Positions 16,590 through 28,555 of a stretch of 64,000 bases of DNA are shown piece after piece. This DNA comes from Microbacterium sp. H83 (lineage in GTDB: Bacteria; Actinomycetota; Actinomycetes; Actinomycetales; Microbacteriaceae). Numbering within the stretch: the first letter of the stretch is position 1; each line of letters starts with the position of its first letter. The stretch is taken from positions 124,001 through 188,000 of the forward strand of contig NZ_LWCU01000012.1 in NCBI RefSeq assembly GCF_001650405.1, written 5' to 3'. The notes under the pieces were generated by a model that saw nothing but the letters and a program-made list of their open reading frames with translations, had not been told where the DNA came from and did not search any database. The position numbers and the translations under genes are program-made.

Positions 16590-16638
16590 ACCGCCTCCGC
16601 CACTGGCCCGTGCGCACCTCATGCACTAGACAGAGGGC

Positions 16639-17892
16639 ATGAGCGCTCGCGCCAGACCGGACATCTGGAATCGGACCAGAGGCCGGCGGCGCGTGTTCCT
16701 GGCGATTCTCGCGATCGTGGCGATCGTCGCCGGCGTCCTCTCCGTCGATGCCATCCGTCGGCACGTAGAGGAGGAGGCGGACCTTCGGACCGACGCCGCC
16801 TTCTACCGCGCCCCCGACCCGCTGCCCGCCGGCGAACCCGGAGAGGTCATCCGCGTCGAGGAGATCGCGAGTGCTCCTCTCGGATCCACCGCCTGGCGGT
16901 TCCTCTACCATTCGCGCGACCTCGACGGGGAGGATGTCCCGGTCTCCGCGATCGTGATCGTGCCCGACGCGCCCCCACCCGCCGACGGGCGCACGGTCGT
17001 CGCCTGGGGGCACCCGACGACCGGCGCCGCCGTGACGTGCGCGCCCTCGCTCGATCTCGATCCGTTCCAGCTCATGGAGGGCGTGCACGAGTTCTTGCTC
17101 GAGGGCTATGCCGTGGTCGCCACCGACTATCCCGGCCTTGGCGTCGCTGCGGCGTCCTCGTACCTGCTCGGCATCCCGGAGTCGAACAGCGTCCTCGATG
17201 CGGTGCGTGCGGCCAGGGCCATCCCCGAGACCCGCATCGGCGACGAGTTCGTGCTCTGGGGGCACTCCCAAGGGGGTCAGGCCGTGCTCTTCGCCGCGGA
17301 ACGGGCGGCGCAGTATGCGCCGGAGCTCGATCTCCTCGGCGTCGCCGTCGCCGCGCCCGCGGCCGATCTCACGGAGCTCATGAGCGACGACATCATCGAC
17401 GTCTCCGGCGTCACGATCGCGTCCTACGCGATTCCGGCATACCAGGCGGCGTACGCGGACCGGTACTCCCCCGCGGAGCTCGCCGCCATCCTCACGCCGG
17501 CCGGGGCCTCGGCGACGCCCGAGATGGCGGCGCTGTGCCTGCTGTCCGAGAACGCCCGCATCCACGCGATCGCGGATCCCCTCATCGGCCGCTTCGTGAC
17601 GAGTGATCCGGCGACGACCGAACCGTGGCGGACCCTGCTCGAGGAGAACAGCGCCGGCGGCTCGCCGATCGAGGTCCCCGTGTTCGTCGGCCAGGGGCTC
17701 GCCGACCGGCTCGTCCGCCCCGAGGCGACGGAAGACTACGTCGAGCTGCTCTGCACGCAGGGTGCCGATGTCCGGTTCCTCCGGTACACCGACGTGGACC
17801 ACGGCTTCGCCGCCTACGCGGCGCTGCCCGACATGCTCACCTGGCTCTCGACGGTGACCGCCGGCGCGAAGCCCCCGAGCGACTGCCGGTGA
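16639..17892 (+). CDS. Secretory-lipase-family (LIP) alpha/beta hydrolase
   Basis: A 417-residue hydrolase anchored by an N-terminal hydrophobic segment (about residues 19-36) after a basic stretch, so it is exported or membrane-bound. The nucleophile elbow is GHSQGG. The acid is in GQGLADRLV and the catalytic His in VDHGFAAY, as in fungal and actinobacterial secretory lipases (LIP family). It probably acts on acylglycerols or other esters outside the membrane. ATG at 16639 is preceded by GAGGG. It converges on the hydrolase gene that ends at 17921. Confidence 0.87.
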   Translation: MSARARPDIWNRTRGRRRVFLAILAIVAIVAGVLSVDAIRRHVEEEADLRTDAAFYRAPDPLPAGEPGEVIRVEEIASAPLGSTAWRFLYHSRDLDGEDVPVSAIVIVPDAPPPADGRTVVAWGHPTTGAAVTCAPSLDLDPFQLMEGVHEFLLEGYAVVATDYPGLGVAAASSYLLGIPESNSVLDAVRAARAIPETRIGDEFVLWGHSQGGQAVLFAAERAAQYAPELDLLGVAVAAPAADLTELMSDDIIDVSGVTIASYAIPAYQAAYADRYSPAELAAILTPAGASATPEMAALCLLSENARIHAIADPLIGRFVTSDPATTEPWRTLLEENSAGGSPIEVPVFVGQGLADRLVRPEATEDYVELLCTQGADVRFLRYTDVDHGFAAYAALPDMLTWLSTVTAGAKPPSDCR

Positions 17893-17923
17893 CCGCGACT
17901 CACCATTCGGTGACCGCGACTCA
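17887..17923. repeat. 16-bp direct repeat carrying both convergent stop codons
   Basis: CGGTGACCGCGACTCA occurs at 17887-17902 and again at 17908-17923, a 21-bp period. The first copy holds the stop codon of the lipase (plus strand) and the second holds the stop of the hydrolase (minus strand). Confidence 0.7.
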
Positions 17924-18580
17924 TCCCTCGGCGAGGGCCACGACCTCGGCGATCACCCGAGGGTCGGCGAGCACCCGGAAGTGCCCTCCGGTCTCGAGCC
18001 GGACGTTCTTGCGCGCCCCCGGGAGTTCGCTGCTCTCGGGGATGTGCGGATCGAACTCCCCGTAGATCGACACGATGCGGTCGTTCACCCCGGTGTTGCG
18101 ACCGAGCTCGAGGATCCCCGGGTCGGTGGGCGAGAACGAGCGCAGGGACGGCACCAGGAACAGCCGGGCATAGCGGGATCCGCCGAAGGGGGTCGCCACC
18201 GCGACCATGCCCCTCACCCGCGAGCCGGCCGGGCCACTCATGACGCGCTTGCCGGCGAGTCCGCCCTTGCTGTGCGCCACGAGCACGACGTCGTCCAGAC
18301 CCTCCGATTCGAGGAACGCCTCGACGAGGCGTGCGGCGTCCGCCACCGGCTTCCGGTTGTGGCGGAGCTGATCGAGCACGAACACGGGATGGCCCCGACC
18401 GTGCAGCGTGGTGATCAGCGGCTGCAGGAACCGCCACGTCTCGTAGACCCCGGGGATGATCAGGACGGGCACGCCGGCGCCGCTCCGGAACGCCGCGGGA
18501 TCCCCTCGGTCGAAAGCCGCTCTGACCTGCCAGTACGCGGCGTAGACGTAATCAGCGAGCCACCAGGCCGCGTTCCTCAG
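17921..18580 (-). CDS. Alpha/beta hydrolase (lipase-like), probable non-ATG start
   Basis: About 219 residues of a lipase-like alpha/beta hydrolase. The reading frame shows VPVLIIPGVYETW (oxyanion region), the elbow AHSKGG, a late Asp in YGEFDPHI and the catalytic His in TGGHF. The N terminus RNAAWWLADYVYAAYWQVR is a membrane-associating helix. No ATG, GTG or TTG is present near the expected beginning. The CTG at 18580 overlaps the TGA of the upstream hydrolase (CTGA), in the way ATGA pairs do, with GGGAGG 14 nt before it. An ATC just after GGGAGG is an alternative. The gene is real; the start is uncertain. Confidence 0.75.
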   Translation of the reverse strand: MRNAAWWLADYVYAAYWQVRAAFDRGDPAAFRSGAGVPVLIIPGVYETWRFLQPLITTLHGRGHPVFVLDQLRHNRKPVADAARLVEAFLESEGLDDVVLVAHSKGGLAGKRVMSGPAGSRVRGMVAVATPFGGSRYARLFLVPSLRSFSPTDPGILELGRNTGVNDRIVSIYGEFDPHIPESSELPGARKNVRLETGGHFRVLADPRVIAEVVALAEG

Positions 18581-19380
18581 CGCGCCGATGATGCCCTCCC
18601 GTTCCTCGGTCGCATCGGCGTGGGGCCCTTCGCAAGGAGACCGGCCGCCCAGGCGGAGACTGCCGCCCCGACCGCTGCGGGCGCGGAGTGCTGCACGTTG
18701 TGGGCGTGACCGGCCAGCTCGACGAGGTCGACCATCGCCGCGTCGCCCAGACGGCGGCACCAGTCGGCCCCGGCGACCGCATCGTCGCCGCCTCGCACGA
18801 GCAGCACCGGGACGCTCGACCGACGGAGGCGCTCCTGCGTCGGGTACTCCACCATGTGCCGCACCTGACGGAGATACCACCGGATGCCGCAGCGGATGTA
18901 GTCGGTGAAGACGATGGCGTTCGCGGCGAGCGACTCCCGCAGCGTGTCGACCGCGAGCGCGCGGCCCTGGGCCGGGAGCGACCGATGATGATCGTCGACG
19001 ACGGGCCCGATCAGGACCACGCCGATCACACGGTCCGGAGCCGCGAGAGACGTCTCGATCGCCCACTGCGCGCCCATCGAGTGTCCGACCAGGATCGCCT
19101 CCGTCACCCCCGTCATCGCGAGCAGGCGACCGAGCACGCCACCCATCGCTGCGATGTCGAGATCACGAGCGGGAGCAGGAAGGCCGGCGAAGCCGGGCAG
19201 GTCGACGGACAGCACACGCGCGTGCACGGCGAGCTGCGCGTGCAGCCGAGCCAAGGACCGATGCGACATGCCGACGCCGTGGATCAGGACGTAGGTCGGG
19301 GTGTCCGACGCGACGCGGTCGGCTGATTCATGCAGACGCAGGGCGAACCCGTCGACCACCAGGCGTCGTCGAGTCGTCAT
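18577..19380 (-). CDS. Alpha/beta hydrolase
   Basis: A 267-residue single-domain hydrolase with the oxyanion strand YVLIHGVGMSHRS, the nucleophile elbow GHSMG, the acid region in LLVRGGDDAVAG and the His in ELAGHAHN. The core resembles haloperoxidase-like and esterase-like enzymes; the substrate is unknown. ATG at 19380 lies 6 nt after TATCGT, so the transcript is probably leaderless. The downstream hydrolase begins within its last codons, so the two form an operon of paralogous enzymes. Confidence 0.85.
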   Translation of the reverse strand: MTTRRRLVVDGFALRLHESADRVASDTPTYVLIHGVGMSHRSLARLHAQLAVHARVLSVDLPGFAGLPAPARDLDIAAMGGVLGRLLAMTGVTEAILVGHSMGAQWAIETSLAAPDRVIGVVLIGPVVDDHHRSLPAQGRALAVDTLRESLAANAIVFTDYIRCGIRWYLRQVRHMVEYPTQERLRRSSVPVLLVRGGDDAVAGADWCRRLGDAAMVDLVELAGHAHNVQHSAPAAVGAAVSAWAAGLLAKGPTPMRPRNGRASSAR

Positions 19381-19386
19381 GGCGTC

Positions 19387-19392
19387 ACGATA
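19387..19392 (-). promoter_or_regulatory. -10 box of the hydrolase pair, leaderless type
   Basis: TATCGT is followed by 6 nt and the ATG at 19380. Confidence 0.5.
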
Positions 19393-19464
19393 TCGACCTC
19401 GTCCCCTCCGGGAGAGCGGGTTGACAACGCCACCGGCGGGCGGTCACTCGGCCCGATTCGTCGC

Positions 19465-19812
19465 TCAGCGACGCTTCCGGGTCGTCGAGTATGAGCTGCT
19501 GATCCCGCGGAGCAGGCCGACGGCGAAGAGGGCGAGCCCCACTCCCCCGAGCGACATGAAGAGCATCGGGACCCAGGCCCAGATCTCACTGCGACGCGTC
19601 GAGATCGTCTCGGCCAGCCTCCCGTCGACATGGACGCCGATGAGGACCGCGCCGGAGAGGAGTGCCAGACCGAGGACGAGGATCACGACGGCGAGCAGGG
19701 TGGGCTGCCACCGGGCCGGTGCCGCTGAGCGGCTCGCGTCACGGACGTGCACCTCGTCGCGGAGTGAGGTTTCGTCGATCTGCGGTCTCCAGTGGTCGAA
19801 AAGCCGGCGCAT
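19465..19812 (-). CDS. Small membrane protein of unknown function
   Basis: A 115-residue protein with a charged N terminus (residues 1-38) and two clear membrane helices (about 40-62 and 80-102), ending in a basic tail (TTRKRR). The ATG at 19812 is preceded by GGAGGATCC. No family is recognised. It is separated from pyk by a terminator, and 84 nt separate its end from the hydrolase pair, so it stands alone. Confidence 0.7.
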   Translation of the reverse strand: MRRLFDHWRPQIDETSLRDEVHVRDASRSAAPARWQPTLLAVVILVLGLALLSGAVLIGVHVDGRLAETISTRRSEIWAWVPMLFMSLGGVGLALFAVGLLRGISSSYSTTRKRR

Positions 19813-19843
19813 GGATCCTCCGATCGTCGTCCCGGCGGGAGAC

Positions 19844-19872
19844 GAAGAAAGGGTGGGGCTCTCGCCCCACCC
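19844..19872 (-). terminator. Intrinsic terminator of pyk
   Basis: A 9-bp perfect stem (GGGTGGGGC with GCCCCACCC) closes a 4-nt loop. On the minus strand it is followed by TTTCTTC. It begins 16 nt after the pyk stop and ends the long minus-strand run. Confidence 0.8.
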
Positions 19873-19888
19873 TCGCTTCACCGTCCGA

Positions 19889-21340
19889 TCAGACGGTCGC
19901 CTCCTTGTAGATGGGCGCTGCGCCGTTCACGGCGTCGCCGACCTTGTGGACGCGGATGTCGTTGGTCGACCCGACGATCCCGGGAGGGGATCCGGAGATC
20001 ACGACGACCTTGTCGCCCTCGACGGCGAGACCGCTCTTCAGCAGATAATCGTCGACCTGCAGGTACATGAGGTCGGTGTGCTGCACCATGTCGACGAGCG
20101 TCGAGCGGATGCCCCACGTCAGCGCCATGCGGCGGCGGATGTCGGGCTCCGGGGTGAACGCCAGCATCGGGATGCGGGACCGGAGACGCGACAGGCGACG
20201 AGCGGAGTCGCCGGACTGCGTGAAGACGCACAGGAACTTCGCGTCGACGAACTCGGCGACCTCGAGAGCCGCGAGCGTGATCGCGCCGCCCTGGGTGCGC
20301 GGCTTGTTGGTGAGCGGCGCGATGCGCTCCAGGCCGTGCTCCTCGGTGGACTCGATGATCCGGGCCATGGTCTCGACGACGACGACCGGGTAGTCGCCGA
20401 CGCTGGTCTCGCCCGAGAGCATCACGGCGTCGGCGCCGTCGAGGACGGCGTTCGCGACGTCGGAGGTCTCGGCGCGGGTCGGCACCGGGCTGTTGATCAT
20501 CGACTCGAGCATCTGCGTCGCGACGATGACCGGCTTGGCGTTGCGACGTGCGAGCTCCACCGCCCGCTTCTGCACGATCGGCACGGCCTCGAGCGGGAGC
20601 TCCACGCCGAGGTCGCCGCGGGCGACCATGATGCCGTCGAACGCGTCGACGATCCCCTCGAGCGCGTCGACGGCCTGCGGCTTCTCGACCTTGGCGATGA
20701 CGGGGACGCGCACGCCCTCCTCGGCCATGATCTCGTGGACGCGCGTGACGTCCTCCGCGTTGCGCACGAACGACAGCGCGATGAGGTCGGCGCCGGTGCG
20801 CAGACCCCAGCGGAGGTCGTCCTCGTCCTTCTCGCTGAGCGCCGGGACGTTGACGGCGACGCCGGGCAGGTTGATGCCCTTGTTGTTCGAGACGGCGCCC
20901 GCGACGATGACGCGCGTGGTGACGGTGACGCCGTCGGTCTCGACGACCTCGACGCGCACCTTCCCGTCGTCGATGAGGAGGAAGTCGCCGGGCTTCACAT
21001 CCTGCGGGAGGCCCTTGAACGTCGTGCCGCTGATCTCGCGGTTGCCGACGATGTCCTCGGTGGTGATCTTGAAGATGTCGCCCTCGGCCAGGTCGTACGG
21101 GCCGCCCTCGAACTTGCCGAGACGGATCTTCGGCCCCTGCAGGTCGACGAGGATGGCGACGGCACGGCCGGCGTCGTCCGCGGCACGGCGGACGTTCGCG
21201 TAGTTGTTCTCGTGGACGGAGTAGTCGCCGTGGCTGAGGTTCAGGCGAGCGACGTCCACTCCGGCGTCGATGAGGGCACGAACGGTCTCATAGGTCGAAG
21301 TTGCAGGGCCCAGGGTGGCGACGATTTTCGCGCGTCTCAA
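19889..21340 (-). CDS. pyk: Pyruvate kinase
   Basis: A 483-residue enzyme that makes pyruvate and ATP from phosphoenolpyruvate, the last step of glycolysis. Signatures in order: RRAKIVATLGPAT, LNLSHGDY, VDLQGPKIR, the active-site VIAKVEKPQAV, the MVARGDLGVE block, ATQMLESM and the C-terminal allosteric domain ending near GSPPGIVG. The start is TTG at 21340 with GGAG eight bases upstream. It is followed by an intrinsic terminator and preceded by its own -10 box inside the gltD stop. Confidence 0.97.
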   Translation of the reverse strand: MRRAKIVATLGPATSTYETVRALIDAGVDVARLNLSHGDYSVHENNYANVRRAADDAGRAVAILVDLQGPKIRLGKFEGGPYDLAEGDIFKITTEDIVGNREISGTTFKGLPQDVKPGDFLLIDDGKVRVEVVETDGVTVTTRVIVAGAVSNNKGINLPGVAVNVPALSEKDEDDLRWGLRTGADLIALSFVRNAEDVTRVHEIMAEEGVRVPVIAKVEKPQAVDALEGIVDAFDGIMVARGDLGVELPLEAVPIVQKRAVELARRNAKPVIVATQMLESMINSPVPTRAETSDVANAVLDGADAVMLSGETSVGDYPVVVVETMARIIESTEEHGLERIAPLTNKPRTQGGAITLAALEVAEFVDAKFLCVFTQSGDSARRLSRLRSRIPMLAFTPEPDIRRRMALTWGIRSTLVDMVQHTDLMYLQVDDYLLKSGLAVEGDKVVVISGSPPGIVGSTNDIRVHKVGDAVNGAAPIYKEATV

Positions 21341-21395
21341 CAGATTCTCCAGGGTAGAGGGGGATAGAAATCAGGGCGACGATGCCTGGCTCAGC

Positions 21396-22854
<1,459 letters not shown>

Positions 22855-22862
<8 letters not shown>

Positions 22863-25800
22863 CGGTCACCTCCAGGATGCGGTTCCAGACGATGTCGCCG
22901 TCGGGGTCGATCCCCTCGGCGACGGCCTCCTCGCGCATGCTGCGCACTGCGGCGTAGTCCCGCGGGAGCACCTTCGTGAACTGACCGGCGATGTCGTCGA
23001 ACCCGGCCAGGATGTCGGAGCCGAGCGGTGAGCCCGTCCGCTCCACGTGCTCCGCGATCAGGCTGCGCAGCACCTCGAGATCGGCGCGGTCGAGCGGCTC
23101 GAGCAGGAGCTCGCCGCTTCCCAGCGACTGCGCGTTGACCTTGCCGGTGTCGAGGGAGCGGATGTACGCCACTCCCCCGGACATGCCGGCCCCGAGGTTG
23201 CGACCGGTCGAGCCGAGGATCACCGCGACGCCTCCGGTCATGTATTCGAGGGCGTGGTCTCCGACGCCCTCGACCACGGCCGTCGCGCCGGAGTTGCGAA
23301 CGAGGAACCGCTCGCCGACGACGCCGGACAGGAACATGGTCCCCGCGGTCGCGCCGTAGCCGATCACGTTGCCCGCGATGACGTTCTCGTGCGGAGCGAT
23401 CTCGGCGCCGCGCGCCGGTCGGATCGAGATGTCGCCGCCGGACAGGCCCTTGCCGACGTAGTCGTTCGCGTCTCCTTCGAGGCGCAGGACGATGCCGGAC
23501 GGGAGGAACGCGCCGAGCGACTGTCCCGCCGTGCCGTGCAGCGTGACATCCACCGTGCCGCGAGGAAGACCCGCCGCGCCGTGGCGCGAGGTCACCTGGT
23601 GGCCGAGCATCGTGCCCACGGCGCGCTCGGTGTTCGCGATCGGCAGCTCCACCACCACGGGGTCCCCGTTGAGGAGCGCACCCTTGGCGATGTCGATGAG
23701 CTGCACGTCGAAGTGCTTCTCGAGCTCGTGATCCTGCGTCCGTCGGCTGCGCCGCGCCTCCCCGGCGGGGAACGCCGGCCCGTCGAGCACCGGGCTCAGG
23801 TCGAGACCGTCCGCCTTCCAGTGCTCCACCGCGGCGTCGACCTCGATGAGCTCCGCGCGGCCGACGATCTCGTCGATCGAGCGGAAGCCGAGCTCGGCGA
23901 GGAGCTCGCGCACCTCTTCGGCGATGAACTCCATGAAGTTGACCACGAACTCGGGCTTGCCGGTGAACCGCTCGCGCAGCGCGGGGTTCTGCGTGGCGAC
24001 GCCCACCGGGCAGGTGTCGAGGTGGCAGACGCGCATCATGATGCAGCCGCTCACGACGAGCGGCGCGGTCGCGAAGCCGAACTCCTCGGCTCCGAGCAGC
24101 GCGCCGATGATGACGTCGCGCCCGGTCTTGAGCTGGCCGTCGACCTGCACCACGACCCGGTCGCGCATGCCGTTGAGCATGAGCGTCTGCTGGGTCTCGG
24201 CGAGGCCGAGCTCCCACGGCGTGCCGGCGTGCTTGAGCGAGTTCAGCGGGCTCGCGCCCGTGCCTCCGTCATGCCCGGACACGAGGATGACGTCGCTGAG
24301 CGCCTTCGCCACACCCGCCGAGACCGCGCCGATGCCCGACTGGCTGACGAGCTTCGTGTGGATCCTCGCCTCGGGATTGGCCCTCTTCAGATCGAAGATG
24401 AGCTGCTTGAGGTCCTCGATCGAGTAGATGTCGTGGTGAGGCGGCGGGGAGATCAGGCCGACGCCGGGAGTTCCACCGCGCGTGCGGGCGACCCACGGGT
24501 ACACCTTCTGCGGCGGCAGCTGACCGCCTTCGCCGGGCTTGGCGCCCTGGGCGAGCTTGATCTGGATGTCGTCCGCCTCGGTGAGGTAGAGGCTCGTGAC
24601 TCCGAATCGTCCGGAGGCGACCTGCTTGATCGAGCTGCGCCGTTCCGGGTCGACGAGGCGGTCCGCATCCTCGCCGCCCTCTCCGGTGTTCGACTTGCCG
24701 CCGATCCGGTTCATGGCGATGGCCAGCGTCTCGTGCGCCTCGCGGGAGATCGAGCCGTAGCTCATCGCTCCCGTCGAGAAGCGCTTGACGATCGCCGAGA
24801 CCGGCTCGACCTCGTCGAGCGGCACGGGCTTGCGTGTACCCGTGCGCAGCTTGAACAGACCGCGGAGCGTCTTCAGCTCGGACGCCTGGTCGTCGACGAG
24901 CTTCGTGTACTCGCGGAAGATGTCGTACCGGCGCTCGCGGGTGGAGTGCTGCAGCTTGAACACCGTCTCGGGACTGAAGAGGTGCGGCGATCCGTCACGG
25001 CGCCACTGGTACTCGCCGCCCGACCACAGGCGCTCGTGCGCACGGGCCGCGGCGTCCTCCGGGTAGGCGTAGTCGTGACGCGCCTGGTTCTCGCGGAAGA
25101 TCTCCTCGATGCCGATGCCGCCGAGCTTCGACTCGGTGCGCGTGAAGTACTTGTCGATGAACTCCTCGCTCAGGCCCACGGCCTCGAACACCTGTGCGCC
25201 CGCGTACGACGACACGGTCGAGATGCCCATCTTGGACATGATCTTCAGCACGCCCTTGCCGAGCGCGTAGATCAGGTTCTTGACGGCCTTCTCGGGACTG
25301 ATCCCGGTGATGTACCCGGTGCGCACGAGGTGCTCGACCGTCTCCATCGCCAGGTACGGGTTGATCGCCGAGGCGCCGTAGCCGATCAGCGTCGCGACGT
25401 GGTGCACCTCGCGCACGTCCCCGGCTTCGACGATCAGGCCGACCTTCATCCGGTTCTCGCGACGGATGAGGTGGTGGTGGATCGCCGACACCATGAGCAG
25501 GGACGGGATCGGGGTCAGATCCTTGTTCGAGTCCCGGTCGGACAGGATGATGAACTCCGCACCCTGGGCGATGGCCTCGTCGACCTCGTCGCACATCTCG
25601 CTGAGACGCTGCTCGAGCGTGTTGGAGCCGGCGTCGAAGTGGTAGAGCCCCTTGATGGTCGCGCTCGAACGATCGGGCAGCGCCTTGTCGATGTGGCGGA
25701 TCTTCGCGAGCTCGTCGTTGTCGATGACGGGGAAGTCGAGCGACACCGTGCGGGTGTGGTCGGGTCCCCACGTCAGCAGGTTGCTCTCCGGTCCGAGACC

Positions 25801-27432
25801 GAGCTTGAGGCTGGTGACGACCTCTTCGCGGATCGAGTCGAGAGGCGGGTTCGTGACCTGCGCGAACTGCTGCGTGAAGTAGTCGAAGAGCAGACGCGGC
25901 CGCTTGCTGAGCACGGCGATCGGGGTGTCCGACCCCATGGCGCCGAGCGGCTCCGCACCGTTCTGACCCATCGGGGTCAGCAGGATGCGCACCTCCTCCT
26001 CGGTGTAGCCGAAGGTGCGCTGACGTCGCGTGATCGACGCCGGCGGGTGCACGATGTGCTCGCGTTCGGGGAGATCGGCGAGACGCACCGATCCGGCATC
26101 CAGCCACTCCTGCCACGGGTGCAGGGTCGCGAGGTCGTGCTTGATCTCCTCGTCCTCGATGATGCGCTGCTGCGCGGTGTCGACGAGGAACATCTTGCCC
26201 GGCATCAGGCGTCCGCGACGCTTGATGCGCTCGGGCTCGAACGTGAGCACGCCCGTCTCCGACCCGATGACGATGAGGCCGTCCGTCGTCTCGGTCCAGC
26301 GTCCGGGGCGGAGGCCGTTGCGGTCGAGCGTGGCGCCGACCAGCGTGCCGTCGGTGAAGATGAGCGCGGCCGGGCCGTCCCACGGCTCCATCTGGTTGGA
26401 GTGGTACTCGTAGAACGAGCGCAGCTCGGGCGAGATGTCCGACTGCTTCTCGTACGCCTCGGGCACCATCATCATGATGGCGTGCGGGAGGCTGCGGCCC
26501 GTGAGCGTCAGCAGCTCGAGCACCTCGTCGAACGAGGCGGAGTCGCTCGCTCCGTCGGTGCAGATCGGGAGGAGCGGTGCGACGTCGCCCAGGAGCTCGG
26601 ACTCGAGCTGCGACTGGCGCGCACGCATCCAGTTGCGGTTGCCTCCGACCGTGTTGATCTCGCCGTTGTGGGCGAGCATGCGCAGCGGCTGCGCGAGCGG
26701 CCACGACGGGAACGTGTTGGTCGAGTAGCGGGAGTGCACGACCGCGAGCTCCGACATGAAGCGCTCGTCCTGCAGGTCGGGGTAGAACGGCTCGAGCTGG
26801 AGCGTCGTGACCATTCCCTTGTAGCCGAGGGTCCTGGCCGAGAGCGACACGAAGTAGGCGCCGAGCTCATGGCCGGCGCGCTTGCGCAGCCGGTAGGCGA
26901 TGCGGTCCAGTGCGATGCCGGTGAGAGGGGCGTCGGAGTGCGTCGCCCCGCCGGCGCTCACGAACAGCTGCTCGAAAGCGGGCCGCGCCTCGTCGGCGAG
27001 CTTGCCGAGGTGCTCGTTGACGGTGGGGACCTCGCGCCAGCCGAGGACGCGAAGCCCCTCGGAGCGGGCGATCTTCTCGATCCCCGCCTTCTGCTCGCGA
27101 CGGACGCTGGAGTCGCGCGGCAGGAAGGCGAGTCCCGCGGCGTACTCGCCGACCGGGGGGAGCTCGAAATCGACGACCGCACGCAGGAACGCGTCCGGCA
27201 TCTGGGTCAGGATGCCCGCGCCGTCACCGGTGCCGGCGTCGGAGCCGATCGCACCGCGGTGCTCCAGGTTGCGCAGCGCCTCGAGCGCCAGCGCGATGAT
27301 GTCGTGGCCCGCCTCGCCGCGGAGGGTCGCGACCATGGCGAGGCCGCAGGCGTCCTTCTCGAACGCGGGGTTGTACATGCCCTGCTTCGGGGGGTAGGCG
27401 CCGGACGCGCCGTACGGAGGCTGAAAATACAC
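22855..27432 (-). CDS. gltB: Glutamate synthase large subunit
   Basis: A 1525-residue subunit that takes the amide of glutamine and builds glutamate from 2-oxoglutarate. The N-terminal glutaminase domain has its nucleophile Cys in [14 protein letters not shown], exposed after removal of a short propeptide. The central and FMN domains follow ([39 protein letters not shown]), and the 3Fe-4S Cys are in [15 protein letters not shown]. The C-terminal beta-helix is rich in Gly repeats. The start is GTG at 27432; an in-frame ATG at 27378 is an alternative that would leave a shorter propeptide. gltD follows with an overlap. Confidence 0.96.
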
Positions 27433-27513
27433 CTGTACCGTCCTCAGATCTTCGGATGACCCGGGGACGTCATTGGCCGGGTGGATGCGATGGGGTCCGC
27501 ACGGAGCGGTCGG

Positions 27514-28542
27514 CTATCGGGAGCCTTCCTGGTCCGTGGGAGCGGTGCTTGTGGCGCTGGCTCCTGCGGCGACGACGTCGGACGGAGGCTCACTCAGGTC
27601 CACGAAGTCGGAGGGATTGTCCTGCGATTCTACATCAGCGTCGACATCCTTCCTTCCGCGGCCCGGCTGGTACGGCGAGGGCTCGAGTCCCGGGTGCCGA
27701 CGCGACTGCACGACGAGGATGGCGAGACCCACGACGACGCCGATGATGGCGGCCCAGACGTTGCTGCGGAGGCCGAGGATGATCTCGCTCGGATCGATGC
27801 GGATGGACTCCCACAGGATGCGACCGGCGCTGTACCAGATCAGGTAGATCGCGAAGAGCCGACCCCACTGCAGGGAGGTGGCCTTGCGGCTCAGCCACAG
27901 CAGCACGATGACGCCGAGCCCGTTCCAGATGACCTCGTAGAGGAACGTGGGGTGGAAGAGCGTGCCCTCGGGGAGCCCCGGGGGGAACGCCGCGTTGTCG
28001 GACGGGATCTCGAGACCCCAGGGCAGGTCGGTCGGGAGTCCGTAGAGCTCCGCGTTGAACCAGTTGCCGAAGCGGCCCATGGCCTGGGCGAGCAGGAGCC
28101 CCGGCGCGAGCGCGTCGGCGAACGTCCAGAAGCGGATCCCGGTCCAGCGGCAGCCGAGGTAGGCGCCGACGGCGCCGCCGATGAGGGCGCCGAAGATGGC
28201 GATGCCGCCCTCCCAGATCGCCCACACCGAGCCCGGCTCGAACGGGTTCCACGTGTTCTTGCCCTCGCCGAAGTAGAAGCCGGGGTGGGTGAGGACGTGG
28301 AAGATGCGCGCGCCGATGATGGCGAGCGGCACGGCGAGGATCGAGATGTCGATGACGACCCACGGCTCGGCCCCGCGTCTGGTCAGACGGTGGTTCGTCA
28401 GCAGCACGGCGACGATGATGCCGGCGATGATGCACAGCGCGTAGAAGTGGATCCGCAGCGGGCCGAGGTCGATGTACGAGACCGGAGGGCTGGGGATGCT
28501 GGCGAGCACGCCGCTGAGGGTGCTGTGGAGCGCGTGGGACAT
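27514..28542 (-). CDS. lgt: Prolipoprotein diacylglyceryl transferase
   Basis: A 342-residue membrane enzyme that transfers diacylglycerol from phosphatidylglycerol to the Cys of prolipoproteins. The catalytic region shows GGIAIFGALIGGAVGAY and the signature GRFGNWFNAELYG, with seven membrane segments. The C-terminal tail (last about 60 residues) is acidic and hydrophilic, longer than in proteobacteria and common in actinobacteria. The ATG at 28542 was chosen over the longer frame, which shadows trpA. A TAGAAT box 7 nt upstream suggests a leaderless transcript. gltB follows after 81 nt. Confidence 0.95.
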   Translation of the reverse strand: MSHALHSTLSGVLASIPSPPVSYIDLGPLRIHFYALCIIAGIIVAVLLTNHRLTRRGAEPWVVIDISILAVPLAIIGARIFHVLTHPGFYFGEGKNTWNPFEPGSVWAIWEGGIAIFGALIGGAVGAYLGCRWTGIRFWTFADALAPGLLLAQAMGRFGNWFNAELYGLPTDLPWGLEIPSDNAAFPPGLPEGTLFHPTFLYEVIWNGLGVIVLLWLSRKATSLQWGRLFAIYLIWYSAGRILWESIRIDPSEIILGLRSNVWAAIIGVVVGLAILVVQSRRHPGLEPSPYQPGRGRKDVDADVESQDNPSDFVDLSEPPSDVVAAGASATSTAPTDQEGSR

Positions 28543-28549
28543 GAGTGCG

Positions 28550-28555
28550 ATTCTA
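28550..28555 (-). promoter_or_regulatory. -10 box of lgt overlapping the trpA stop
   Basis: TAGAAT includes the TAG stop of trpA and lies 7 nt before the lgt ATG, giving a nearly leaderless transcript independent of the trp genes. Confidence 0.5.

Noticed and set aside
18577..19066. Hydrolase pair as one gene broken by a frameshift
   Set aside because: Each frame has its own full set of catalytic motifs (GHSMG and AHSKGG), so they are two genes.
23047..27459. Plus-strand frame of 1470 residues opposite gltB
   Set aside because: It is rich in Arg, Asp, His and Leu with no domain, as expected for the complement of a highly biased gene. gltB matches over its full length.
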